From assembly GCA_002953655.1 (NCBI GenBank), contig CP025839.1:868001-932000 (forward strand): 64,000 nucleotides of DNA. The letters are read 5' to 3'. This document shows positions 43,077-50,776 of this stretch, piece after piece; the first letter of the stretch is position 1; the number at the start of each line of letters is the position of its first letter. The stretch comes from Latilactobacillus sakei (GTDB lineage: Bacteria; Bacillota; Bacilli; Lactobacillales; Lactobacillaceae). Under the pieces are notes generated by a model, which was given only the letters and a program-made list of their open reading frames with translations, was not told the origin of the DNA and searched no databases. A program made the translations under genes and the position numbers.

Positions 43077-43090
43077 CGTCTATTCAATAA

Positions 43091-43948
43091 TTAACCAGTG
43101 ATTCCTAAGACAGTTAGGATAATTGCGATTAAAAAGACAGTTAATAATGCGCGTACAGGACGATTATGTTTACGCAGGTAAGCGAAACAAAGCATTGTTA
43201 AGGTTAGTGGTAATAGACCAGGTAAAATGGAATCTAAAATTTGTTGAAGATTAAATTCGGTGCCACCAATCTTTTGTGAGAAGGTAGTTGTAAAGGTTAC
43301 AAATTGTGCTGTCATTGCGCCGGTCATGATTAAACCTAAAACAGTACAACCTTTAGTAATCGCATTGAAAGAACCGCTCTTCATGGCCTTAGAGATGAAG
43401 GCGCCACCTGATTTATAGCCTAATACGCCACCAAACCAACGAATCAGTGCATTAGGGATACTAGCAACGACTAAGAAGAGGATAGGGCCCAGAATATTTC
43501 CTTGTTGACTAAGCCCTAGGGCAACACCCGTTGCGACAACTCGGATAACTGAAAGATAAACCGAATCACCAATACCGGCAAGTGGGCCCATTAAAGCTGT
43601 TTTAAGTGCGCTAATCGAAGTTTCATCGAATGGCGTACCGTTATCAGTCGCTAATTTATTTTCTTCTTCCATTGAAATCGTTAAAGCAGCGATGAAGTTA
43701 TTCATTCCGGTATTAGTATTGTAAAAATCTTGATGGCGGGCCATAGCCGCATAGAACGCGTCAGTACCTTTACCATATATATTCTCTAGGAAGGGTTCCA
43801 TAACCCACGAATAAGTAATGCCCTGCTGTTTGGTATAGCTAGCACAAAACATAAGATAGTTACTGCGCCAAAAGAGCTTCCAGAGTAGCTTACGTTCTTT
43901 TTTATCGAGTTTAGTCGATAATACTTTTGTTTCTGTTGGATTAGTCAT
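43091..43948 (-). CDS. PTS mannose-class permease, EIID component (sigma-54 operon)
   Basis: The start is put at the ATG giving MTNPTETK, with GAGGA eight bases upstream; it overlaps the EIIC gene by eight bases. The 285-residue protein has SNYLMFCASYTKQQGITYSWVMEPF, FYNTNTGMNNFIAALTISME and TALMGPLAGIGDSVYLSVIR. It belongs with the EIIC and EIIB genes immediately upstream; the EIIA is encoded in the opposite operon at 48395. Confidence 0.9.
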   Translation of the reverse strand: MTNPTETKVLSTKLDKKERKLLWKLFWRSNYLMFCASYTKQQGITYSWVMEPFLENIYGKGTDAFYAAMARHQDFYNTNTGMNNFIAALTISMEEENKLATDNGTPFDETSISALKTALMGPLAGIGDSVYLSVIRVVATGVALGLSQQGNILGPILFLVVASIPNALIRWFGGVLGYKSGGAFISKAMKSGSFNAITKGCTVLGLIMTGAMTAQFVTFTTTFSQKIGGTEFNLQQILDSILPGLLPLTLTMLCFAYLRKHNRPVRALLTVFLIAIILTVLGITG

Positions 43949-44807
43949 TGAAAAAATCCTCACTTTCATCGTTAGAATCAACCGTTTCGGTTGCAGTTTG
44001 TTTATTATTGTTGTTGTGGCGTAATTCGGCCATTACAACAAGAGCTGCGATAATAAAACCAATGAAGGCAATTTGAATTAGGGAAAGCATTTTAGTTGGC
44101 GCAGTTGTTAATGCAACTGCACCTTTAGTTAAGCGACCATCTGTTGCTTTGTCGTAGGTGAAGAATGCACCTAATGCGAATCCTAAGAAGTAAAATGGGA
44201 TGAGGCTCTTTTCCCAAAGCATTTTAAGTAGCAAGGCAATCCCGATAGCGGGTAACATAGTTGCAGCAACGGTCATTGAGCTTTGAATCCAAGTTGGAAT
44301 AGCTTCAATTAAAGCTTTAATGGCATTAGTACCAACCATAATTGAAATGAAACCAAGTAGAAAATAAACTAATTCAAAACCCCAAAACTGAAGTGACCAG
44401 AGTCGATTAAAAGCTTTAATATTTTTATCTTTAATATGTTTTTCAAAACGTGGGACAAGGGATGTAATAACCATTTTCATAACTGTATAGATTAAAGTTC
44501 CTAATAATGAAATTGGAACGGCTAAGGCAATTGCGGTTTCGATTTTAGAACCTAAGATCATTGCAAATGCGCCGCCGAAAATGGATCCCAATGTAAAATC
44601 GGATGGCATAACGCCACCGAGATTGACGTTTCCTAGGAAAATTAATTCTAATTGAGCCCCAAGAATAATCCCTTCAGTGGGGTGACCAAGTAAAATCCCT
44701 AGTAGAGCAACGATAAAAATTGGCCGAGAAAGTTGAGAACTAAACCACCAATCTAAAAACTTAGCGAGTGCGACAACAAAACCAACAATGAGTGCGTTCA
44801 TTAACAT
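43941..44807 (-). CDS. PTS mannose-class permease, EIIC component (sigma-54 operon)
   Basis: The 288-residue membrane protein has the EIIC-Man pattern (FWFSSQLSRPIFIVALLGILLGH-like start with PTEGIILGAQLELIFLGNVNLGGVMPSDFTLGSIFGGAFAMILG). AGGAGG lies eight bases before ATG 44807, directly after the EIIB stop. It has an Asn/Thr-rich, acidic C-terminal tail (about 262-288) that the other EIIC lacks. Confidence 0.9.
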   Translation of the reverse strand: MLMNALIVGFVVALAKFLDWWFSSQLSRPIFIVALLGILLGHPTEGIILGAQLELIFLGNVNLGGVMPSDFTLGSIFGGAFAMILGSKIETAIALAVPISLLGTLIYTVMKMVITSLVPRFEKHIKDKNIKAFNRLWSLQFWGFELVYFLLGFISIMVGTNAIKALIEAIPTWIQSSMTVAATMLPAIGIALLLKMLWEKSLIPFYFLGFALGAFFTYDKATDGRLTKGAVALTTAPTKMLSLIQIAFIGFIIAALVVMAELRHNNNNKQTATETVDSNDESEDFFND

Positions 44808-44808
44808 A

Positions 44809-45300
44809 TTAATGGCCTCCTAGTAATTGATTTAATGATTGTTCAGGATCGCTGGGAAGCGGTTGATAAGTAAAATCATAGCCATCAGCGAACATCTTTT
44901 GGAAAATTTGTTCATCTGTTTTTGATAGGTAAACGGTTTCTGTCACTTTGCGCTTATCACTTAGGACACCACCGATTCGGCCATAGTTAGCAATATTTAA
45001 ACGTGGTTTCTGAGTGAGATGTGGGACTAGTCCAGCAACATATTTTGGATCGTTGGTAACAACTAATATTTTGAGTGCTTCTGAACGTGGGTCATTTAAG
45101 ATCTTAATGGCTTTATCAAGTGGTAAGATAGCTGCTTTTACGCCAGCAGGAGCTGCCATTTTAAGCGCGCTAATCTGAATTTCATTGGTAGCAATTTTGT
45201 CACTGATAACGACAATGCGACTAATTCCTAATTCCTTTGACCATTTAACCGCCACCTGTCCATGGATAAGTCGATCGTCAATTCTAATCATACTAATCAT
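44809..45300 (-). CDS. PTS mannose-class EIIB component (sigma-54 operon)
   Basis: The start is the ATG giving MISMIRIDDRLIHGQ, with AGGAGG seven bases before it; the upstream frame to 45363 is untranslated leader. The 163-residue protein has phospho-acceptor His13. It is the first gene of the operon transcribed from the -24/-12 promoter at 45372-45389. Confidence 0.9.
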   Translation of the reverse strand: MISMIRIDDRLIHGQVAVKWSKELGISRIVVISDKIATNEIQISALKMAAPAGVKAAILPLDKAIKILNDPRSEALKILVVTNDPKYVAGLVPHLTQKPRLNIANYGRIGGVLSDKRKVTETVYLSKTDEQIFQKMFADGYDFTYQPLPSDPEQSLNQLLGGH

Positions 45301-45371
45301 TGTAAAACCTCCTAATATAAAATAAATAATGTGAATGATGCCATGCTTGTTGTAAGCCTGCAAATTACTAT

Positions 45372-45389
45372 AAGCAAGTAACGTGCCAA
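45372..45389 (-). promoter_or_regulatory. Sigma-54 promoter for the EIIB-IIC-IID operon
   Basis: On the minus strand it reads TTGGCACGTTACTTGCTT, an excellent match to the -24/-12 consensus TGGCAC-N5-TTGCW. It lies about 70 bases before the EIIB start. Confidence 0.88.
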
Positions 45390-45390
45390 G

Positions 45391-45400
45391 TTGTGTCGAC
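45391..45400. promoter_or_regulatory. GTCGACACAA element abutting the -24 box
   Basis: Minus strand GTCGACACAA ends one base before the -24 element. The same element (TTCGACACAA) lies in the same place at the other sigma-54 promoter (48327-48336). Confidence 0.5.
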
Positions 45401-45459
45401 TGGATGAATCAGCTTTTTATCACAGGGATTGCAATTTAAACGCGGCGTGGTATAGTAAA

Positions 45460-45495
45460 TTCGACAGAAATAAAAACGGTTACAATTGTGTCGAA
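45460..45495. promoter_or_regulatory. Inverted TTCGACA elements before the levR-like gene
   Basis: TTCGACAGAA (45460-45469) and TTGTGTCGAA (45486-45495) face each other 16-26 bases before the activator start, with a cre-like AACGGTTACA between them. This suggests an operator for the same factor that touches the two sigma-54 promoters. Confidence 0.5.
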
Positions 45496-45511
45496 GAAAA
45501 GGAATGAGTCG

Positions 45512-48253
45512 ATGAGCCTAGATAAAGTAAAAAATGAAGTCGTTAAAGAAACGTTAGCATTACGGACGATTGCAGATATTAAAAATATAACAACTGAAAA
45601 AATTGCGACGCAAGTCCAGTTGAGCCGCAATACGGTTAGTCAGTATTTGAATGAATTATTAAAATCTGGTGCGGTGGTTCAGGTTAAATCGCGACCGGCT
45701 AATTTTTTTGATCGAGAAACTTTTACGGAATTATTTTTTAAACCGCAAACGCTAATATACAGTACCTTAGCCGCTTTAACGGCTGAACAGAGTGCGACAC
45801 AAAGCGTCTTTCAATCTTTTATTGGTAGTCAAGAGAGTATGCGCATCGGGATTGAACATATTACGACAGCCATTAATTATCCACCAAACGGGCTACCGAT
45901 GATTTTTTCTGGTAGTACCGGTGTGGGGAAGAGTTATCTGGCCAAACTAACCTATGATTATTGTGTTGAAAAAGGAATTTTGAGTGAACAAGCTCCTTTT
46001 ATGACGCTCAATTGTGCGCAGTATTATCATAATCCGGAGTTACTTTCGAGCAATCTTTTTGGTTATGCCAAAGGGAGTTTTACCGGGGCAACAACTGATT
46101 TTAAAGGGTTACTAGAATCGGCTGATGGAGGCGTTTTGTTTTTAGATGAATGTCACCGCTTAGATCCTGAAAGCCAAGAAAAACTTTTTTCGTTTATGGA
46201 TACGGGTACTTTTCAACGGATGGGGGAAAATAATGTGACTCGGCGGGCAAACGTGCGCCTGATATTTGCGACCACTGAGGATTTAAACGAAACATTCCTA
46301 AAAACCTTTATGCGGCGTATTCCAGTGTCGGTTAAGGTGCCTGATTTAAATAATCGCTCTAAAACGGAATTGAAATTACACATCTTCAAAGCCTTTATTC
46401 AAGAAAGTGAACGGTTAGGGCGGCCTATCACGGTGAGTGCCTGGGTGATCAATCGGCTTTATAATTTAAAATATAAGAGTAACGTTGGTGAGTTAAAGAC
46501 TAATATTCGACTATTATGCGCGCGCGTTTTCAGTCAGGAGAAGACTGCGGAGACGATTGTTATCAATTCAGAAAGTATTGGCAATACTTTTTTAACAAAT
46601 CTAATGGCTTCTAAAGAGCAAGAAGTTGTAGTCAAAGAAGCCGTTAACTTCAGTCCGACAAGTCAACTGACAGATTTTGAAGATCAATTGCAGGATGAAA
46701 ATTCATTGCTATTAAATGGCTTACAAAAAATATTAGGCTTAGTTGAGCAATATCAACAGCGCACATTATCGTTAGAGAATGTCAAACGACAACTGGCTCG
46801 TGAAGCGGCTGCCCTAATCGATCGTATTGTGCATGGCGATCAGCAATTTCAAGATGAATCTTTAAAATATATGACCGCCGTGATTCAAGGGTTATTTGAT
46901 TATCTTGAGTCATCTTTCTTCGTTAAAATTAAGGGAAATGCGATTGTTGCGATTGCTAACTATATTTACCGGAAGAATGATTTTGAAATTAAAATAACGC
47001 CTAAGGAAACGATCTTGTTAGAACGACTGTTAGGTTTAATCTCAGAGAATGCGGGGATTGAGACCCAGTTGTTGAAATCATTCTTAGACTTAGTTAAGAC
47101 AAAACTGGACTTTAAATTAGATTTGTTTAGCCAAGTTTTACTGATGGGTTATTTAATTAGCTTGGAAATTGATTATCAACGCTCAGGCCAATCAGCGATT
47201 ATCTTAGCGCATGGTTTTTCAACCGCTAGTAGTATCGCGGATGTTGCCAACCAATTTTTGGATTATAAGGTTTTTGATGCGTTTGATATGCCGTTATCAA
47301 TTTCAGTCAATCAAGTGCGGGAATTTATGGACCAGTATTTGAAGAAATACGATTGTTCAAAGGGACTGGTTATTCTAGTGGATATGGGGTCTTTAATGGT
47401 CTTGCCGGAATCGCTAGAAGAAGTTGTCGACGGACCACTTTTAGTTATTAGTAATGTTTCAACTCAAGAAGCGCTGTATGTGGGGGAATTAATTCGTAGT
47501 GGGACCGCAATTGATGAAATTGGGCGCAAGGTTCAAGAAAAACTGCGGCCAACGTATCGACTGAGTTACCCAATTGTTAAAAAAGCCCCGATGATTATTA
47601 CGACTTGTCATACTGGCGTTGGTTCAGCAAAACAAATTCAAAAATTCTTAGAGAATAGTATGCCTCAGAATCTCGATTATCGCATTGAGGCAGTTGATTA
47701 TGCCTATTTAACGCAATACGCAGATCAAAGTCCGTACTTTAATCAATATGATGTCGTTTCGATTGTCGGAACAAGTGATCCTCAAATTCCGGGAATGCCG
47801 TTTATTTCATTAGAAAAATTGGTATCGACAGGAGACAAGGAAATTGTTCACCAAATTTTTCCAACGATCGAAGATTCGACGGTGTTAGATCAAATTAATG
47901 ATAAGTTAATTCAAAACATGTCAATTGAGCGTCTATTATCGGCAGTCACGATTTTAGATGTCAAAAAAGTGATTGAATCAGTGAGCCAATTAATTGGCCG
48001 CCTTGAAGAAGGCTCACAAATTAAATTATCTAACAATCAGAAGGCTATTTTATACGTGCACATTAGCGCACTAATTGAACGTTTAATTCGGAATGAAAAG
48101 CCCCTGGAATATCATCCTGATAATGAAGCAGAACGTGTTCAGGGTCTCCAGCAGATTGCCAGAGCACTGGGGACGATTGAGTCGAGCTATGGCATTAATG
48201 TTTCAGATGGTGAACGTAATTATTTATACGATATTATTTTTGAAGGTGAATAA
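45512..48253 (+). CDS. LevR/ManR-type sigma-54 activator with PRD and PTS-like domains
   Basis: From ATG 45512 (AAGGA upstream; the GTG at 45488 lies inside a regulatory element) it has 913 residues. An N-terminal HTH (about 28-60) is followed by an AAA+ sigma-54 domain with Walker A GSTGVGKS (134-141), GSFTGA (188-193) and VLFLDE (208-213). Two PRD-like regions (about 420-530 and 800-910) frame an EIIA-Man-like domain (IILAHGFSTASS, His about 567) and an EIIB-like segment (TCHTGVGSAKQ). Such proteins activate mannose-class PTS operons from -24/-12 promoters in response to PTS phosphorylation. Confidence 0.93.
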   Translation: MSLDKVKNEVVKETLALRTIADIKNITTEKIATQVQLSRNTVSQYLNELLKSGAVVQVKSRPANFFDRETFTELFFKPQTLIYSTLAALTAEQSATQSVFQSFIGSQESMRIGIEHITTAINYPPNGLPMIFSGSTGVGKSYLAKLTYDYCVEKGILSEQAPFMTLNCAQYYHNPELLSSNLFGYAKGSFTGATTDFKGLLESADGGVLFLDECHRLDPESQEKLFSFMDTGTFQRMGENNVTRRANVRLIFATTEDLNETFLKTFMRRIPVSVKVPDLNNRSKTELKLHIFKAFIQESERLGRPITVSAWVINRLYNLKYKSNVGELKTNIRLLCARVFSQEKTAETIVINSESIGNTFLTNLMASKEQEVVVKEAVNFSPTSQLTDFEDQLQDENSLLLNGLQKILGLVEQYQQRTLSLENVKRQLAREAAALIDRIVHGDQQFQDESLKYMTAVIQGLFDYLESSFFVKIKGNAIVAIANYIYRKNDFEIKITPKETILLERLLGLISENAGIETQLLKSFLDLVKTKLDFKLDLFSQVLLMGYLISLEIDYQRSGQSAIILAHGFSTASSIADVANQFLDYKVFDAFDMPLSISVNQVREFMDQYLKKYDCSKGLVILVDMGSLMVLPESLEEVVDGPLLVISNVSTQEALYVGELIRSGTAIDEIGRKVQEKLRPTYRLSYPIVKKAPMIITTCHTGVGSAKQIQKFLENSMPQNLDYRIEAVDYAYLTQYADQSPYFNQYDVVSIVGTSDPQIPGMPFISLEKLVSTGDKEIVHQIFPTIEDSTVLDQINDKLIQNMSIERLLSAVTILDVKKVIESVSQLIGRLEEGSQIKLSNNQKAILYVHISALIERLIRNEKPLEYHPDNEAERVQGLQQIARALGTIESSYGINVSDGERNYLYDIIFEGE

Positions 48254-48261
48254 GAAATACA

Positions 48262-48300
48262 AAAGCTGGGATAAATAGCATTTTATCGGCAGCTTTTTTT
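48262..48300 (+). terminator. Terminator after the levR-like gene
   Basis: AAAGCTG pairs with CAGCTTT and GATAAA with TTTATC inside it; TTTTTTT follows. It isolates the activator gene from the sigma-54 operon that starts just downstream. Confidence 0.85.
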
Positions 48301-48326
48301 GATGCTATAACATTATGGGGCGTTAC

Positions 48327-48336
48327 TTCGACACAA
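48327..48336. promoter_or_regulatory. TTCGACACAA element abutting the -24 box
   Basis: The element ends three bases before the -24 box at 48340 and matches those at 45391 and 45486. Confidence 0.5.
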
Positions 48337-48339
48337 AAG

Positions 48340-48355
48340 TGGCATGAAACTTGCT
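48340..48355 (+). promoter_or_regulatory. Sigma-54 promoter for the EIIA-GH88-HAD-rpoN-GH36-GH28 operon
   Basis: TGGCATGAAACTTGCT matches the -24/-12 consensus with correct spacing. The bases after it (TTATAG) are the same as after the opposite promoter. It lies 40 bases before the EIIA start. Confidence 0.87.
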
Positions 48356-48394
48356 TATAGAAAAGTGTAAGTGAAAGATGAAGGGGTAATAGCG

Positions 48395-48799
48395 ATGAAC
48401 AGAATTATTTTGATATCACACAATCGGTTAGCAGAAGGGATGAAACGTGCGGTAGAAATGATCGCAGGCCCGCAAGCTAATTTAGAATGTTTGGGTCTGA
48501 TGCCAGGAGAACAACCAGATGCATTAATTGACAGTTTTAAACAAACCATCCAACCAGAACAAAATATTATTATTTTGGCCGATATTGTTGGAGGTAGTAT
48601 GTGTAACGCAGCAATGGCTTTGTTACCACTCCCTAATGTCAGGATAATTGGTGGGATGAATCTAGCATTGGTGTTAGAAGTCGTTTTAGCTACACCACAA
48701 ACTGAAGCGGAAATCCAACACGTTATTGAAAGTGCTTCGCAAAATATGCACGAGATTCAATTGGTAGCAAATCAAGAACGAGAAGAAGACTTTTTCTAA
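48395..48799 (+). CDS. PTS mannose-class EIIA component (sigma-54 operon)
   Basis: ATG 48395 lies eight bases after GAAGGGG; the product has 134 residues with IILISHNRLAEG (His9) and ADIVGGSMCNAAMALL. It is the missing IIA for the divergent EIIB-IIC-IID operon. Upstream frame to 48371 overlaps leader sequence. A GH88 gene follows after 21 bases. Confidence 0.9.
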   Translation: MNRIILISHNRLAEGMKRAVEMIAGPQANLECLGLMPGEQPDALIDSFKQTIQPEQNIIILADIVGGSMCNAAMALLPLPNVRIIGGMNLALVLEVVLATPQTEAEIQHVIESASQNMHEIQLVANQEREEDFF

Positions 48800-48820
48800 A
48801 TTAAAGGAGTGTTGAAATTA

Positions 48821-49936
48821 ATGGATAAGCAACAATGGGCAACACAAATACTCAGTAAAATTGAATTAAAGGTTGATCAAGAACTTCAGCGTTTAGGAGA
48901 CCAAATTCCCTATATGGCCGTTGATGGGCATTACACTGATATGGGCGCTAAAGACATTACTTGGTGGACAAATGGCTTTTGGTCAGGCATTTTATGGCAG
49001 TTATACCACGCTACAGGTAAGCCAATTTACAAAGAAACGGCTCAAAAAAATGAAGAACGCTTAGATCAAGCTTTTTTAAACTTCAAGGGCTTACATCACG
49101 ATGTTGGCTTTATGTGGTTGCATACTGCAGTCGCAAACTATCGCCTGACACAAAATCCAAAATCATTACAACGGGGCTTACATGCCGCTGAGTTGTTAGC
49201 GGGTCGCTATAATCCACGCGGGCAATTTATTCGTTCGTGGAATCGCGATCGAGCAGGATGGGTCATTATCGATAGTATGTTAAATATTCCGTTATTGTAC
49301 TGGGCGCAAGAAGCCCTAGACGATCCGCGGTTTGGTTTTATTGCGGAAGATCATGCGGATAAAGTAATGACTAATATTGTGCGAGCAGACGGTTCGGTCG
49401 CACACATTGGTGTCTTTGACCCACAGGATGGTACCTTGCTAGAAACCTTAGGTGGTCAAGGTTACGGTGTTGGCTCTTCTTGGTCACGCGGACAAGCATG
49501 GGCCATTTATGGTTTTGCGCTTAGTTATCGGCATACTCACAAGGCGGTATATCTTGATACAGCTAAAAAAGTCGCGAATTACTTTATTGCTAATATTCAA
49601 AAAACAGGTTACATTCCGGTATCAGATTTTAGAGCGCCACAAACACCAGTGAAAGTTGATACTTCTGCGGCAACGTGTGCTGCTTGTGGGTTCTTAGAAA
49701 TTGCGCGGCATGTACCTGAAAATGAACGACCACTTTATGAAGAGGCGGCCGTTAATATCTTGAAGGCGATTGTTGAAAAGCATGTTGATTGGCGTACTGA
49801 GGCAGATGGCATTGTTTTGGATGCGACACCAGCTTATCATGAGGAAGAAACTGTCCAAACCCCAATCATCTATTCGGATTATTATTTTATTGAAGCTATT
49901 TTACGTTTGCTGAATCAGGACTTTCTAATCTGGTAA
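48821..49936 (+). CDS. GH88 unsaturated glucuronyl hydrolase, second copy
   Basis: The 371-residue protein has WWTNGFWSGILWQLYHATG, HHDVGFMWLHTAVANYR (Asp94) and WVIIDSMLNIPLLYWAQ (Asp151), the two catalytic aspartates of UGL enzymes, then SSWSRGQAWAIYGFALSYRHT. ATG 48821 is chosen; an in-frame TTG at 48809 sits too close to AAAGGAG. It is homologous to 38050-39192 but clearly distinct, so the two PTSs each carry their own hydrolase. It acts in the cytoplasm on unsaturated uronide ends. Confidence 0.9.
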   Translation: MDKQQWATQILSKIELKVDQELQRLGDQIPYMAVDGHYTDMGAKDITWWTNGFWSGILWQLYHATGKPIYKETAQKNEERLDQAFLNFKGLHHDVGFMWLHTAVANYRLTQNPKSLQRGLHAAELLAGRYNPRGQFIRSWNRDRAGWVIIDSMLNIPLLYWAQEALDDPRFGFIAEDHADKVMTNIVRADGSVAHIGVFDPQDGTLLETLGGQGYGVGSSWSRGQAWAIYGFALSYRHTHKAVYLDTAKKVANYFIANIQKTGYIPVSDFRAPQTPVKVDTSAATCAACGFLEIARHVPENERPLYEEAAVNILKAIVEKHVDWRTEADGIVLDATPAYHEEETVQTPIIYSDYYFIEAILRLLNQDFLIW

Positions 49937-49951
49937 AAAGGAGCTAAGTAT

Positions 49952-50776
49952 TTGATAAAAATGGTAGGAACGGATTTAGATGGCACATTATTAAATCGTC
50001 AGAATCAGATTTCAACTATTAATCGCCAAACAATTCAGGGATTGGCACAACAGCAAGTTGTATTTGCAATTACTTCGGGGCGAAAGGCGGACTCTATCCA
50101 AGCCGTTTTTAAGGATTTGAACGTTAGTGGCTATAAAGTCTGCTTAAATGGTAGTTATGTATTAGGACCAGCTGATGAAGTCCTCTATGAGGCGCCTTTA
50201 TCAATTACAACGATTCGCCAAATATTGGGGATTGGCTTACAAAATCAAGTGCAGGTCTTTTTTAATAGCGCCGCTGTTTCATTTTATTACCAACCAACTA
50301 CTTCTCAAATTGCAATTCCTGAATTTGTTCATGGTAATCCCAGTATCGTACAGATTCAATCAGAGCAAGCATTGCTAGCAACGATTGAAAAACAAGGTCT
50401 TAATATCTATAAAGCGGCTTTTACAACCACCGATACTGAAGCGTTAACCACATGTTTAAAGACCCTAGAGCAACAGCAAATTGTCAATCAAGTTTGGTCA
50501 GATCGTAATTACTTGGAGATGACCGCTAAGGGGGTTACCAAGTTAACAGGCATCAAGAAAATTGCCGAGTACCTGGCGCTTGATTTAACCGAGATTGCTT
50601 GTTTTGGTGATTATGATAATGATATTGAAATGTTAGCTGGGGTTGGTTATGGGGTGGCAATGAGTAATGCGGTTCAAAAAGTTAAACAAGCCAGTTATTT
50701 GATAATTGATAATCAGCATGCAGAGGGTGTCGGTAATGGTATTAAACAGTTAATGGGTGAGCAAAATGGCGCTTAA
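49952..50776 (+). CDS. HAD superfamily Cof-type phosphatase
   Basis: The 274-residue protein starts at TTG 49952, eight bases after AAAAGGAG. HAD motifs are GTDLDGTLLN (nucleophile Asp), TSGRK, KGVTKLTGIKK and CFGDYDNDIEML. The Cof family dephosphorylates sugar phosphates and similar compounds. Inside a PTS oligosaccharide operon it could remove the phosphate added during uptake so that the glycosidases can act. That role is inferred. It overlaps rpoN by 11 bases. Confidence 0.87.
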   Translation: MIKMVGTDLDGTLLNRQNQISTINRQTIQGLAQQQVVFAITSGRKADSIQAVFKDLNVSGYKVCLNGSYVLGPADEVLYEAPLSITTIRQILGIGLQNQVQVFFNSAAVSFYYQPTTSQIAIPEFVHGNPSIVQIQSEQALLATIEKQGLNIYKAAFTTTDTEALTTCLKTLEQQQIVNQVWSDRNYLEMTAKGVTKLTGIKKIAEYLALDLTEIACFGDYDNDIEMLAGVGYGVAMSNAVQKVKQASYLIIDNQHAEGVGNGIKQLMGEQNGA

